Of a stretch of 21,064 nt of DNA, positions 14,001 through 20,458 are shown in pieces; positions within the stretch are counted from its first letter, which is position 1, and each line of letters begins with the position of its first letter. Below the pieces are notes generated by a model that had not been told where the DNA came from, searched no databases, and saw nothing but the letters and a program-made list of their open reading frames with translations. The position numbers were made by a program, and so were the translations under genes. The stretch covers positions 1-21,064 of the IMG/VR virus record IMGVR_UViG_3300042387_002516; one strand, 5' to 3'. The stretch comes from a virus.

Positions 14001-15564
14001 TACTTTAGATGTATCTCAATTTGATAACCAGAAATTCAGTAATCAAAAGACAACAGACGGTACTAAAGATATTTTTGATAGTGGATATACTTACTCTCCA
14101 ATATTATATTTTCCTACTTGTAGTGCTAACAATAAAATTTACTTCCAGTTTAATGGATCATCTAATAGTTATTTAGCTTTAGCTAATACATCAGGAACTG
14201 GTTCTAGAACAATTAGTGGATTTTCTACTAACAATTATCCTTTATCTGCAAGTGAAGTTTACAATATATTTGATAGTATAAATTTAGGAGGAAGTTACCT
14301 TAAACCAGGTACATTGTCTCAATATCCAACGTATTCAGTTCAAGAAGGAGGTAACCATAAAGTTAGTGGTTCATTAACTATGACTATCAATATGCCTGAG
14401 GGGGGTAATTCAGTTTGGTCATTGGGGGTATATAAAAATGCATCTAATACCCCATTAGTTTCAACTCAACAAACTATTAATATATTAAATGAAGCTACTG
14501 CTTCTGCGGGCCAATATACTTTATACAGCTACCAATCAGCATTATTTCCAACTACCGTAATTAGTAATAAATCTATTCTTGCAGGCGGTATAAACTACCC
14601 AGCTGGAACTACATTTACAAAATGGAATTCATATTTTTTAACGGGTAGTGGATCCCCTTCTTGTACTTTTGGTGGTGGTAGTGGTGATTGGTATAGTTTG
14701 TATAATTTTAGTGGTATAATAATAACACCGGTAGATTGTCCTTTTGCTAGTGTTACTACTAGATTTGAATTTGATTGGGAGATGTATAGAATAGATGATT
14801 TTGACACCCCTGCAGGATCACAAACTGTAACATTTCCACTAGATTCTAGCACTATAAGTGTAGATAAAAATGATAAATTAAACATAAGATTTAAAAAAGA
14901 TTCTTCTACAACTAATAACATAACAGCATCTTTTGATAATATTGGTAGCTTATTCATAAGCTCACTTTCAGTATCAACAGGATATGCAGATACAGAATGT
15001 CCGTATTTTAATTCATCCTCAATGGCTATTTCTTCTTCTATTACTGGATCAGATAGTGTAATTATATTTGATGATGCTTTATCAAGTTTTTATGGAGGTG
15101 GTTACACTTTTGTACCTAATCCACTTACTGGATCTGTAAATACTTTATATGGTACTTATGGAGATGTAGATTATCCGTTTATAATTAAACCACAAGATAT
15201 ACTAGTTGTTTATCTATCAGACGGTACTTATATAGAATCTAGAATATTAGAAGTAACAGGAGGCGGAACTAGCTCACTACGAATAAAATTAGATGCCCCT
15301 TTATCAACACTTTTAAGAAATGATTTAACCGTAGGTAGTGGTGCTTATAGATCTTTCTTAATACTATCACGTCTAGAAGATGAAACAAGTGCTTATTTAA
15401 CATTTAAAAAACGTGATGGAAAAACATCGTATGGTTTTTTAATACCAAATGATATATCACCTGAAGTTTTAGCTAATATAGACACGATAACTAAAGAGGT
15501 AAAACAAAAATTAATTAACGAACAATCAGCAATAGATAATATTAGTGGTGGAACCTTTGGATAA
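11047..15564 (+). CDS. Giant tail/baseplate structural protein (gp7 position, 1505 aa)
   Basis: This is the largest gene in the window. Residues about 528-578 contain RKDLLAESYKRIYHNLPLLL followed by KTKGTTYGLQTLVSTFGITG and LQVKEYGG. This resembles the 'K-G-T...L...F-G' hinge of baseplate/tail protein I-type proteins and is shared by large structural proteins of Bacteroidota and marine phages. Residues about 729-752 (FVPARANLSTGITIASPVLE then RNKW) are a second conserved-looking block. The rest is Ser/Thr/Asn-rich beta structure with helical breaks. The C-terminal third (about 1050-1430) has several beta-sandwich-like repeats, and the end (about 1480-1500) is helical. Its place after gp6 mirrors T4 gp7, a peripheral wedge protein, but I cannot show homology to gp7. 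Alternatives are a tail-fibre connector or adhesin scaffold. Confidence 0.6.
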   Translation: MANNIQIVGSILNTEELSRYNSEDTSLLSSRLIQENFGQQNDYIEYFIYDAGGNLLNINYNYKNFKLPPTYGLNPAPYEDAVGVVSNYTQSISTLPIIEIDPVSDLQALGYSSGEFKVQYNFFSNQVSDPSAGLFLKEISADRTELRVGSTILTNEQIESGSLTLMNQMSGSSYFVDFLINFGNNVQVLAVNVALNKVETGYEILFKLYQPLPDNIQEKISLWVVEEKVNPYSFDINLDKLILPPPIPQLRGPNFGINIPNQNNVATSYQTYTSLINSVQNVSTSSYQQLLSLITSQSIDINVDYTDYNNFIFFSSAKQRLVNFYGKIKQIEDYNSLISTYTPNVSTTSSLSFEITSSKNAINTIISQFDGYEYYLYFESSSYTWPKTNSSLPYIQASTSSANSWYEAATGSAESYDNDNSNYIVNTLPSFIKDDTNNEQYITFVDMVGHYFDNVWIFLQAVTDINLANNNLEQGISKDLVYYQLQSLGTKLYNQYGDSDNVTFLVGQSGSATWDNNFTSTGSYLNTIPRKDLLAESYKRIYHNLPLLLKTKGTTYGLQTLVSTFGITGSTLQVKEYGGDTKAGLLDEFNNDKVRIVSNTITGSVLSPFISLQSYPTSSTQFRTNDLHYVDISFSPQEKIDIFASASIAASASATWSLDDFIGDPRTQYSSSYPTLEVERQKYYSPLTASIVPFSSSVGTEYINATDYNSFIRLIQFFDNSLFKMLQDFVPARANLSTGITIASPVLERNKWSYANPSSTSEIETNEGTIDGVGISTEYTTLYNELSGSKVAYYDGNLTGSYVNVYKYFESSSINPYLIGSTGSWNAQHTVSESANLNKFLHSDFNVLFNNVSSSLISSTRQDIQYVFGTTQSILSPAELQDSYESLRTHQLSRYEGVKLSSLTYNTYTSASSTYNGDTSFGKTATIDHNSRKLGLFTDIVSSSYLPGRNNVRLLYLVDEFGGLTELNLRNKHWQEVQNTFIQSTTLDVSQFDNQKFSNQKTTDGTKDIFDSGYTYSPILYFPTCSANNKIYFQFNGSSNSYLALANTSGTGSRTISGFSTNNYPLSASEVYNIFDSINLGGSYLKPGTLSQYPTYSVQEGGNHKVSGSLTMTINMPEGGNSVWSLGVYKNASNTPLVSTQQTINILNEATASAGQYTLYSYQSALFPTTVISNKSILAGGINYPAGTTFTKWNSYFLTGSGSPSCTFGGGSGDWYSLYNFSGIIITPVDCPFASVTTRFEFDWEMYRIDDFDTPAGSQTVTFPLDSSTISVDKNDKLNIRFKKDSSTTNNITASFDNIGSLFISSLSVSTGYADTECPYFNSSSMAISSSITGSDSVIIFDDALSSFYGGGYTFVPNPLTGSVNTLYGTYGDVDYPFIIKPQDILVVYLSDGTYIESRILEVTGGGTSSLRIKLDAPLSTLLRNDLTVGSGAYRSFLILSRLEDETSAYLTFKKRDGKTSYGFLIPNDISPEVLANIDTITKEVKQKLINEQSAIDNISGGTFG

Positions 15565-15566
15565 TA

Positions 15567-15588
15567 TTTGGTAATTTAACATATTTAT
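15567..15588 (+). promoter_or_regulatory. Bipartite candidate late promoter for 15612
   Basis: TTTGGTAA (15567-15574) and ATATTTAT (15581-15588, preceded by TTTAAC) lie 23 nt before ATG 15612. It is near-identical to the 9579-9599 element. It begins just after the stop of the 1505-aa gene and would drive the appendage genes. Confidence 0.55.
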
Positions 15589-15611
15589 TAGTATATACAA
15601 CATAAAGAATT

Positions 15612-16274
15612 ATGGCAATTTTAAATCCTACAACAGTAACTGTAGATGCAATATTAACTACGAAGGGCCGCGAATTATTGGCTCGTAACGATGGTTCATT
15701 TCAAATTACTCAATTCGCATTGGCTGATGACGAGATTGATTATACTTTGTATAATCCTAATCACCCATCTGGATCTGCGTTCTACGGTGAAGCAATTGAA
15801 AATGTACCTGTATTAGAAGCGATTCCAAATGAATCACAAATCATGAGATATAAGTTAGTAACTTTACCTCGTGGTACTTCAAAATTACCAGTCATTAATA
15901 TTGGATATAATAATATCGCATTACGTCAAGGTGCTTCATTAACAATTACTCCACAAACATTGAACTACTTAGGTTCAACAAGTACATTTGAAGCAAACGG
16001 ATATACAGCTACAATTGCTGATTCTCGTTTAGTATCTTCATTCTCAGGAACAGGTATCACTACAACAACACCAGTTCAAGGTTTAAATACAACTACAGGA
16101 GCTGTATTATCAGTAACTCAAATTGGTACTTCATTTACATTAACAGGTACAACAATTAATACATTATTTGGTTCTACATTAACACAATTAACTACAACAA
16201 TTACAGTAATTGGTAGAGATAGTGGTGCTAGAATTACAATTCCTTTGAATATTCAAAAAGTATCAACAATCTAA
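15612..16274 (+). CDS. Virion structural protein (220 aa), appendage block
   Basis: In this 220-aa protein the N-terminus (VDAILTTKGRELLARNDGSF, then QITQFALADDEIDYTLY, residues 11-47) is a pattern I associate with tail or fibre-attachment proteins of large phages. A short link (EAIPNESQIMRYKLVTLPRG) leads to a C-terminal beta-sandwich-like region of Thr/Ser-rich strands (about 100-220, ending ITVIGRDSGARITIPLNIQK). There is no signal peptide, membrane segment or catalytic motif. It leads its own transcription unit behind the strong bipartite element, which fits a protein needed in many copies. Exact role is unknown. Confidence 0.6.
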   Translation: MAILNPTTVTVDAILTTKGRELLARNDGSFQITQFALADDEIDYTLYNPNHPSGSAFYGEAIENVPVLEAIPNESQIMRYKLVTLPRGTSKLPVINIGYNNIALRQGASLTITPQTLNYLGSTSTFEANGYTATIADSRLVSSFSGTGITTTTPVQGLNTTTGAVLSVTQIGTSFTLTGTTINTLFGSTLTQLTTTITVIGRDSGARITIPLNIQKVSTI

Positions 16275-16282
16275 TTTAACAT

Positions 16283-17269
16283 ATGTCATTTTCAAGATAT
16301 AACCCAGAAGATTCAGTAATTAGCTCCGAAACCGTAGTACGTGGTTTGTGGAGTGGAGATAACAACACTATAGGTAACTTCTTTACAGCTAGTACTTATA
16401 CAGAATATTACTTAGATGTTTACAATAACTGTGAATTGTGTTCTGGTTCTTCAGTACAATTTTCAATCCAATATGGTAACATTAGTGGCAGAGGCTCTAA
16501 ATTGATTAACTCTGCTGTAACTGGTGCTTCACCTTCTCGTATCGTATATGGTGAGTATAGAAATCTAGTTTATGGTACTGAAGATGCTTATTTTTCTTTT
16601 GATAATGGTGCTACAACAGGAAGTGATATTTTTGTTATTAATGTAGCTCGTAATCGCTACAAAGAATCTTTACTACCAGGTTCATTTAATTTAACTTTAA
16701 CTAGTGGTAGTAGTACAATTAGATTAACAGATGATAGTGGTACTACAAATTTAACTCGTTATATTGGTGAAAATAGAGTATTTTACATTATTAGTGGTAG
16801 TAACGGTACTGGTTGGAATGCAGCAGCATCATCTTCTTATTATGGAATGATGTTCCCTGATTTAGATATTATTGTTTTAAATGCTACTTCTTCAACAACA
16901 GTAAATTTATTACCTTATTTTGCTCCATTAGGAACAGCTACTGGTTCTGCTCAAAACAATCATATTAAACTTTACAATTCAATAGTAGCAGGTTCTTCAT
17001 TCCAATTAAGATCTCAAGAAACTGTTTCTTCACGTTATTTCTTTACAAGAGTAAAGAATAGTGATTTTAACTATACAACAAACCCATCTGTTATAGATGC
17101 AAATGGTAACTTATTATACACAACTTTAATTAACAATCCACAAACATACGTTACAACAGTAGGTATGTACAATGATAATAATGAGTTATTGGCAGTTGCT
17201 AAATTAAGTAGACCATTAACAAAAGATTTTACCAAGGAAGCCTTAATTAGAATTAAATTAGACTATTAA
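16283..17269 (+). CDS. Conserved tail/baseplate appendage protein (328 aa)
   Basis: In this 328-aa protein residues 60-100 (VQFSIQYGNISGRGS, then SPSRIVYGEYRNLVYGTED) and the C-terminal block (SRYFFTRVKNSDFNY, TYVTTVGMYNDNNELLAVAK and LSRPLTKDFTKEALIRIKLD, about 250-327) are strongly patterned. They resemble a structural protein common to T4-like phages of marine and freshwater bacteria. The middle (120-250) is beta-rich. No enzyme motif is present. The position after the 15612 gene, with an 8-nt gap, and before the Thr-Pro proteins suggests it links the baseplate to fibres or adhesins. Homology to a specific T4 protein (gp8 or gp10) is possible but not shown. Confidence 0.6.
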   Translation: MSFSRYNPEDSVISSETVVRGLWSGDNNTIGNFFTASTYTEYYLDVYNNCELCSGSSVQFSIQYGNISGRGSKLINSAVTGASPSRIVYGEYRNLVYGTEDAYFSFDNGATTGSDIFVINVARNRYKESLLPGSFNLTLTSGSSTIRLTDDSGTTNLTRYIGENRVFYIISGSNGTGWNAAASSSYYGMMFPDLDIIVLNATSSTTVNLLPYFAPLGTATGSAQNNHIKLYNSIVAGSSFQLRSQETVSSRYFFTRVKNSDFNYTTNPSVIDANGNLLYTTLINNPQTYVTTVGMYNDNNELLAVAKLSRPLTKDFTKEALIRIKLDY

Positions 17270-17272
17270 TGC

Positions 17273-18715
17273 ATGTCGGCGTTCAAAAAACTAAGCAAAT
17301 CAGACGTTACGGTCGTACCGTATGCCGCTAACAAGCAGTGGAATTTAAACCAGTGCTCGTATCCGACATCTTCAGAGTATTTTACAATTTATAAAGGAAC
17401 TAATTTAACAAGTAGTTTTGATGCTAATACTGACCCTATTACTGAAGGTCAATATGAAAGATTGGTTTATGCTCAAATAAATGAGTTATTTTACCAATCA
17501 TATTCTTCCTCTTTAGATACATCTTCATTAGCAAATTCATTATTTTATGAATCTGCTTCTCAACAACGCCCTACATCATCGTATTTTATATACAATGATA
17601 ATCCTAAATTAATTAAGAATTTTCCAACAGGAACTAACTCTAGTATTAGAGTACTTGCAATTAACCAAGATATATACGGTAGTAAAGTATTACCAAATAC
17701 TTTTGTTTTAACCTCATCTATATACAATATTACAGATGATGGTTTTGGTAATCTTTATTATTATGGTTATTATCATGTAGGAAATATATTTTATGCTCAT
17801 GGTTTAGCAATAATTACAGATCCTCTTTTTCAAGGAATATTCCCACTTCCAACACTAACTAAACCAGCTACTTTTACTTTTTATAATAATACTATAAATT
17901 CTAGCAGTATTGCTAGTTATATAGATAGCAGAGATACAACTGTTGATTACTCAACATTAATATTATCTGGAAGTCCTTATATTGTTCAGAGTGGAAGTAC
18001 AAATAATATTATTTTAAATACAACTACCCCAGGAACTTACGAAACATATTATAGTATATATGGTACAATAACAGGTAGTTGTGGAAATGTACTTAGTAAT
18101 AAAGCTAAAATAACAATTAATTTACTTAAAGTTACTAATTGTAATTTTGCTGCTTCTGCAACTTCTATAAACGTTGGATGTAATTTTACTTTAATTGCTT
18201 CTTCAACACCATTTACACCAACTCCTACTCCTACACCAACCCCAGTAGCAACTCCAACGCCAACCCCAACACCAACTCCTACGCCAACCCCAACTCCATC
18301 ACCAACTCCAACCCCAACACCAATAACAACCCCAACCCCTACACCTACCCCAACTCCTACATCATTACCACCAATACCAACCCCTACACCAACACCAACA
18401 CCAACTCCTACACCAACGCCTACACCAACGCCTACACCAACGCCTACACCAACGCCTACACCAACCCCAACACCTACCCCAACTCCAACTCCAACTCCTA
18501 CTCCAACTCCAACACCTATATGTACTTTAGCAGGTGAAATTACTTTACTAAATTGTAATTTAGCGGGTAATGTTTCTTTAATTCCTCCAACTCCGACTCC
18601 TACGCCAACGCCTACACCTACACCGACACCAACCCCAACACCTACACCAACACCAACCCCCACTGCAGTTCCTAACTGCGATTTAAACGGCAATATTAAC
18701 TTAATACCATCCTAA
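17273..18715 (+). CDS. Appendage protein with Thr-Pro tracts and Cys-motif cassettes
   Basis: In this 480-aa protein residues 1-190 form a compact domain ([18 protein letters not shown], then [20 protein letters not shown], and [20 protein letters not shown]) that probably attaches it to the virion. Residues about 200-290 look like an Ig-like beta domain ([20 protein letters not shown]). Residues 315-415 and 438-464 are Thr-Pro repeat linkers. Between and after them sit short cassettes built on C-(N/T/D)-(F/L)-x-(G/A): [39 protein letters not shown] and [13 protein letters not shown]. Thr-Pro linkers are extended and stiff in other systems, so this reads as a stalked adhesin-like protein with small knobs. 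Whether the Cys pair up is unknown. It starts 3 nt after the upstream stop. Confidence 0.6.
   Translation: MSAFKKLSKSDVTVVPYAANKQWNLNQCSYPTSSEYFTIYKGTNLTSSFDANTDPITEGQYERLVYAQINELFYQSYSSSLDTSSLANSLFYESASQQRPTSSYFIYNDNPKLIKNFPTGTNSSIRVLAINQDIYGSKVLPNTFVLTSSIYNITDDGFGNLYYYGYYHVGNIFYAHGLAIITDPLFQGIFPLPTLTKPATFTFYNNTINSSSIASYIDSRDTTVDYSTLILSGSPYIVQSGSTNNIILNTTTPGTYETYYSIYGTITGSCGNVLSNKAKITINLLKVTNCNFAASATSINVGCNFTLIASSTPFTPTPTPTPTPVATPTPTPTPTPTPTPTPSPTPTPTPITTPTPTPTPTPTSLPPIPTPTPTPTPTPTPTPTPTPTPTPTPTPTPTPTPTPTPTPTPTPTPTPICTLAGEITLLNCNLAGNVSLIPPTPTPTPTPTPTPTPTPTPTPTPTPTAVPNCDLNGNINLIPS
18215..18517 (+). repeat. Thr-Pro hexanucleotide repeat tract 1
   Basis: This coding tract of (ACN CCN) units has almost no G on the + strand. 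It is interrupted by VA, SP, ITT and SLPPI breaks, so it is a chain of sub-tracts. Synonymous third positions vary freely, which shows selection on the Thr-Pro protein rather than on exact DNA. Reverse-strand Gly-Val ORFs across it are shadows. Confidence 0.9.
18407..18466 (+). repeat. Perfect 12-bp tandem repeat inside Thr-Pro tract
   Basis: CCTACACCAACG repeats four times exactly (18407-18454), and a fifth copy (18455-18466) differs only in the last base (C for G). The surrounding tract is not homogeneous, so this block looks like a recent slippage or unequal-recombination expansion. Confidence 0.85.
18584..18664 (+). repeat. Thr-Pro hexanucleotide repeat tract 2
   Basis: This is the second (ACN CCN) coding tract of the same gene. 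It lies between the CTLAGEI...[10 protein letters not shown] cassette and the terminal [10 protein letters not shown] cassette. It is cleaner than tract 1, with no interruption until TAVPN. Confidence 0.9.
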
Positions 18716-18725
18716 TTAACTTCAA

Positions 18726-18769
18726 ATATTTATAGATATAATAAAATTTAATTCAATCACAATATTTAT
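18726..18769 (+). promoter_or_regulatory. Tandem ATATTTAT elements upstream of 18776
   Basis: Two copies occur, 18726-18733 and 18762-18769, starting 36 bp apart in the 60-nt gap after the 17273 gene. The second ends 6 nt before ATG 18776 and shares the 13-mer ATATTTATTGATA with the 3502 element. This is the only start with two copies, which could mean stronger or staggered initiation. Confidence 0.5.
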
Positions 18770-18775
18770 TGATAC

Positions 18776-19582
18776 ATGGCACTTCCTATAATAATAACTT
18801 TAACAACAGCCGGATCTGATACAGGCCCTTTTGATTTATATACTTGTACATCTAGTAACTGTACATCATGTAGTGGGTCTGCTTTTGCAACAAATGTACC
18901 TAGATCATCTATTACAGGAAGCGGTTATTCTACAACAGTACCTGATGGTACTGCTGCTATAAAAGTTGTATCAACTGGAGCTTGTACAAATAATGTTTGT
19001 CTTGTAATTCCAACACCAACTCCTACTCCAACGCCAACACCAACACCAACTCCTACACCTACTCCAACTCCTACACCAACTCCAACCCCGACACCTACCC
19101 CAACACCAATCCCAACTTCTTATTTATTCTATGCTGCCCCATCTAGTACAAATGCTACTAATGACTTTATTGCTTATAACCCAGCTGGAACTGGATCGAT
19201 TACATTTAGATATAGTGGAAGTAGTGAACAATTTGGTACATATATCGCAAGAAGAGTATCACAAAGTGATAGAATTACAGCTTATACACATAATGTATGT
19301 GCTGATAAAGCCTCTGTTACATACAATATGAATTGGGCACAAGGATCAACCCAATCAGCACCAGAACTTGCTGCTTACTTCATCCATCCAGTATCGATGG
19401 GTACTATAACTGATGTAATAGACACAGTAACATCTGCTACTTATGCAGTAGAACCTGTTGGAGGTCTTACTTCAAATGCTCAAAGTACATTTACTTATAA
19501 TGGAACCTCATACAGAATGTATAGATGGTTAGGTTTACAAACACCAGGAACAACAGCAACAATTAAAGTTAATACATGTTAA
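18776..19582 (+). CDS. Appendage protein with Cys-rich N-domain, Thr-Pro linker and C-domain
   Basis: In this 268-aa protein the N-terminal domain (1-78) is small and beta-rich (IIITLTTAGSDTGPFDLYTC, then GSGYSTTVPDGTAAIKVVST) with six Cys at 24, 29, 32, 70, 75 and the pattern CTSSNCTSC. A Thr-Pro linker follows (79-114). The C-terminal domain (115-268) is beta-rich (SYLFYAAPSSTNATNDFIAY, then YIARRVSQSDRITAYTHNVC, and STFTYNGTSYRMYRWLGLQT) and ends in NTC. The layout of a small attachment domain, stiff linker and distal domain suggests an adhesin or decoration fibre. The N-terminal 'TAGSDTGPFDLYT...GYxxxVPDGT' pattern looks like a recurrent phage module. It is followed 20 nt later by the S74 fibre gene. 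Confidence 0.6.
   Translation: MALPIIITLTTAGSDTGPFDLYTCTSSNCTSCSGSAFATNVPRSSITGSGYSTTVPDGTAAIKVVSTGACTNNVCLVIPTPTPTPTPTPTPTPTPTPTPTPTPTPTPTPTPIPTSYLFYAAPSSTNATNDFIAYNPAGTGSITFRYSGSSEQFGTYIARRVSQSDRITAYTHNVCADKASVTYNMNWAQGSTQSAPELAAYFIHPVSMGTITDVIDTVTSATYAVEPVGGLTSNAQSTFTYNGTSYRMYRWLGLQTPGTTATIKVNTC
19010..19117 (+). repeat. Thr-Pro hexanucleotide repeat tract 3
   Basis: This (CCN ACN) coding tract links the two domains of the 18776 protein. It ends with an Ile-for-Thr break (PTPIPT) before SYLFYAAP. It is the second gene in a row to carry this low-complexity DNA. Confidence 0.9.
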
Positions 19583-19602
19583 AAAATAATTAATAAAAAG
19601 AT

Positions 19603-20451
19603 ATGGCACTTTTCCCAATACAAGGAGGAGGATTTAAATTATTTAATCCCATCACCACTCAAACATCTGCGTCTTTTTATGGTACGCATCTTTCTCATCA
19701 GGGTATAGGGGGATTTCAAGAATTTCCTTCTAGTAGTTATATATATAGCATACCAATTGGTTCAGTAATGAATACTGATGGTTGGTCATCAGGTAGAAGA
19801 AAGTTTGGTATGATTGTATATGATATTACTGGTAAAAAGTTCTATCAATTAAAACCAAAAATATCAGGTTCAAATACAGAAGTAAGTGCTTCTCAATTTA
19901 TAAATGGTGGTGCTGCACAACAAATGGTTTGGTTGGATCCAACACAAACTAGAGAAAATGATGATTTTGTTCCAATTACTGGTTCAGGTAATCCTGCTGA
20001 AGCTTGGAGTGAACTTTATTTAAATGGTGTTACTATTAATAATAACTCAAATAATTATCTTTTAACAGCAACAGGTACTACAAATACAATTAACGGTGAA
20101 CAAAATTTTACATTTGATGGTACTACTTTAGTTCTTACAGGCTCTTTAAGTGTTTCTGGTTCAATAAATGCACAATCATTCTTCCAAAATTCAAGTCGCA
20201 CATTAAAAACAAATATTATTCCATTTGAAAAATCAGCTATAAATTTACTAGATAGTATAAGTGTAGTTGAATTTAATTATTTAAATGACTTAACTAATAA
20301 ACATATTGGATTTATTGCTGAAGACACACCTGTTGAATTATCTACATTAAATCAAAATGTAATGGATACTAACTCAACTGTTGGTGTTTTAATTAAAGCA
20401 GTGCAAGAATTAACCCAAAAAGTTAATGAATTAGAGTCAAAACTTAAATAA
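19603..20451 (+). CDS. Tail-fibre protein with C-terminal S74 auto-processing chaperone
   Basis: In this 282-aa protein the C-terminal 86 residues are a peptidase S74 / intramolecular chaperone domain. FFQNSSRTLKTNIIPFEKSA (193-212) holds the Ser197-Lys202 pair expected for the self-cleaving dyad. VVEFNYLND and HIGFIAEDTP (234-243) are the conserved core, and the tail (VQELTQKVNELESKLK) is a trimeric coiled coil. Just before it, short beta repeats (NFTFDGTTLVLTGSLSVSGS, 168-187) resemble a fibre shaft. The N-terminus (1-150) is Gly/Ser/Thr-rich with a YGTHLSHQGIGGF stretch and probably attaches to the virion. In known family members the chaperone folds the trimeric fibre, then cuts itself off before the catalytic Ser. 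Here the usual S-D-x-R-x-K reads S-S-R-T-L-K, so cleavage activity needs confirmation. Confidence 0.8.
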   Translation: MALFPIQGGGFKLFNPITTQTSASFYGTHLSHQGIGGFQEFPSSSYIYSIPIGSVMNTDGWSSGRRKFGMIVYDITGKKFYQLKPKISGSNTEVSASQFINGGAAQQMVWLDPTQTRENDDFVPITGSGNPAEAWSELYLNGVTINNNSNNYLLTATGTTNTINGEQNFTFDGTTLVLTGSLSVSGSINAQSFFQNSSRTLKTNIIPFEKSAINLLDSISVVEFNYLNDLTNKHIGFIAEDTPVELSTLNQNVMDTNSTVGVLIKAVQELTQKVNELESKLK

Positions 20452-20458
20452 TTAAATA

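Noticed and set aside
18215-18517. CRISPR array or iteron origin in the repeat-rich DNA
   Set aside because: The repeats are hexamer-based, in frame and code Thr-Pro. There are no unique spacers between fixed repeats.
18049-18693. Reverse-strand Gly-Val repeat ORF opposite the 17273 gene
   Set aside because: It is the complement of the Thr-Pro hexanucleotide tract; (GGN GTN) is forced by (ACN CCN). The + strand frame has real flanking domains and fits the operon.
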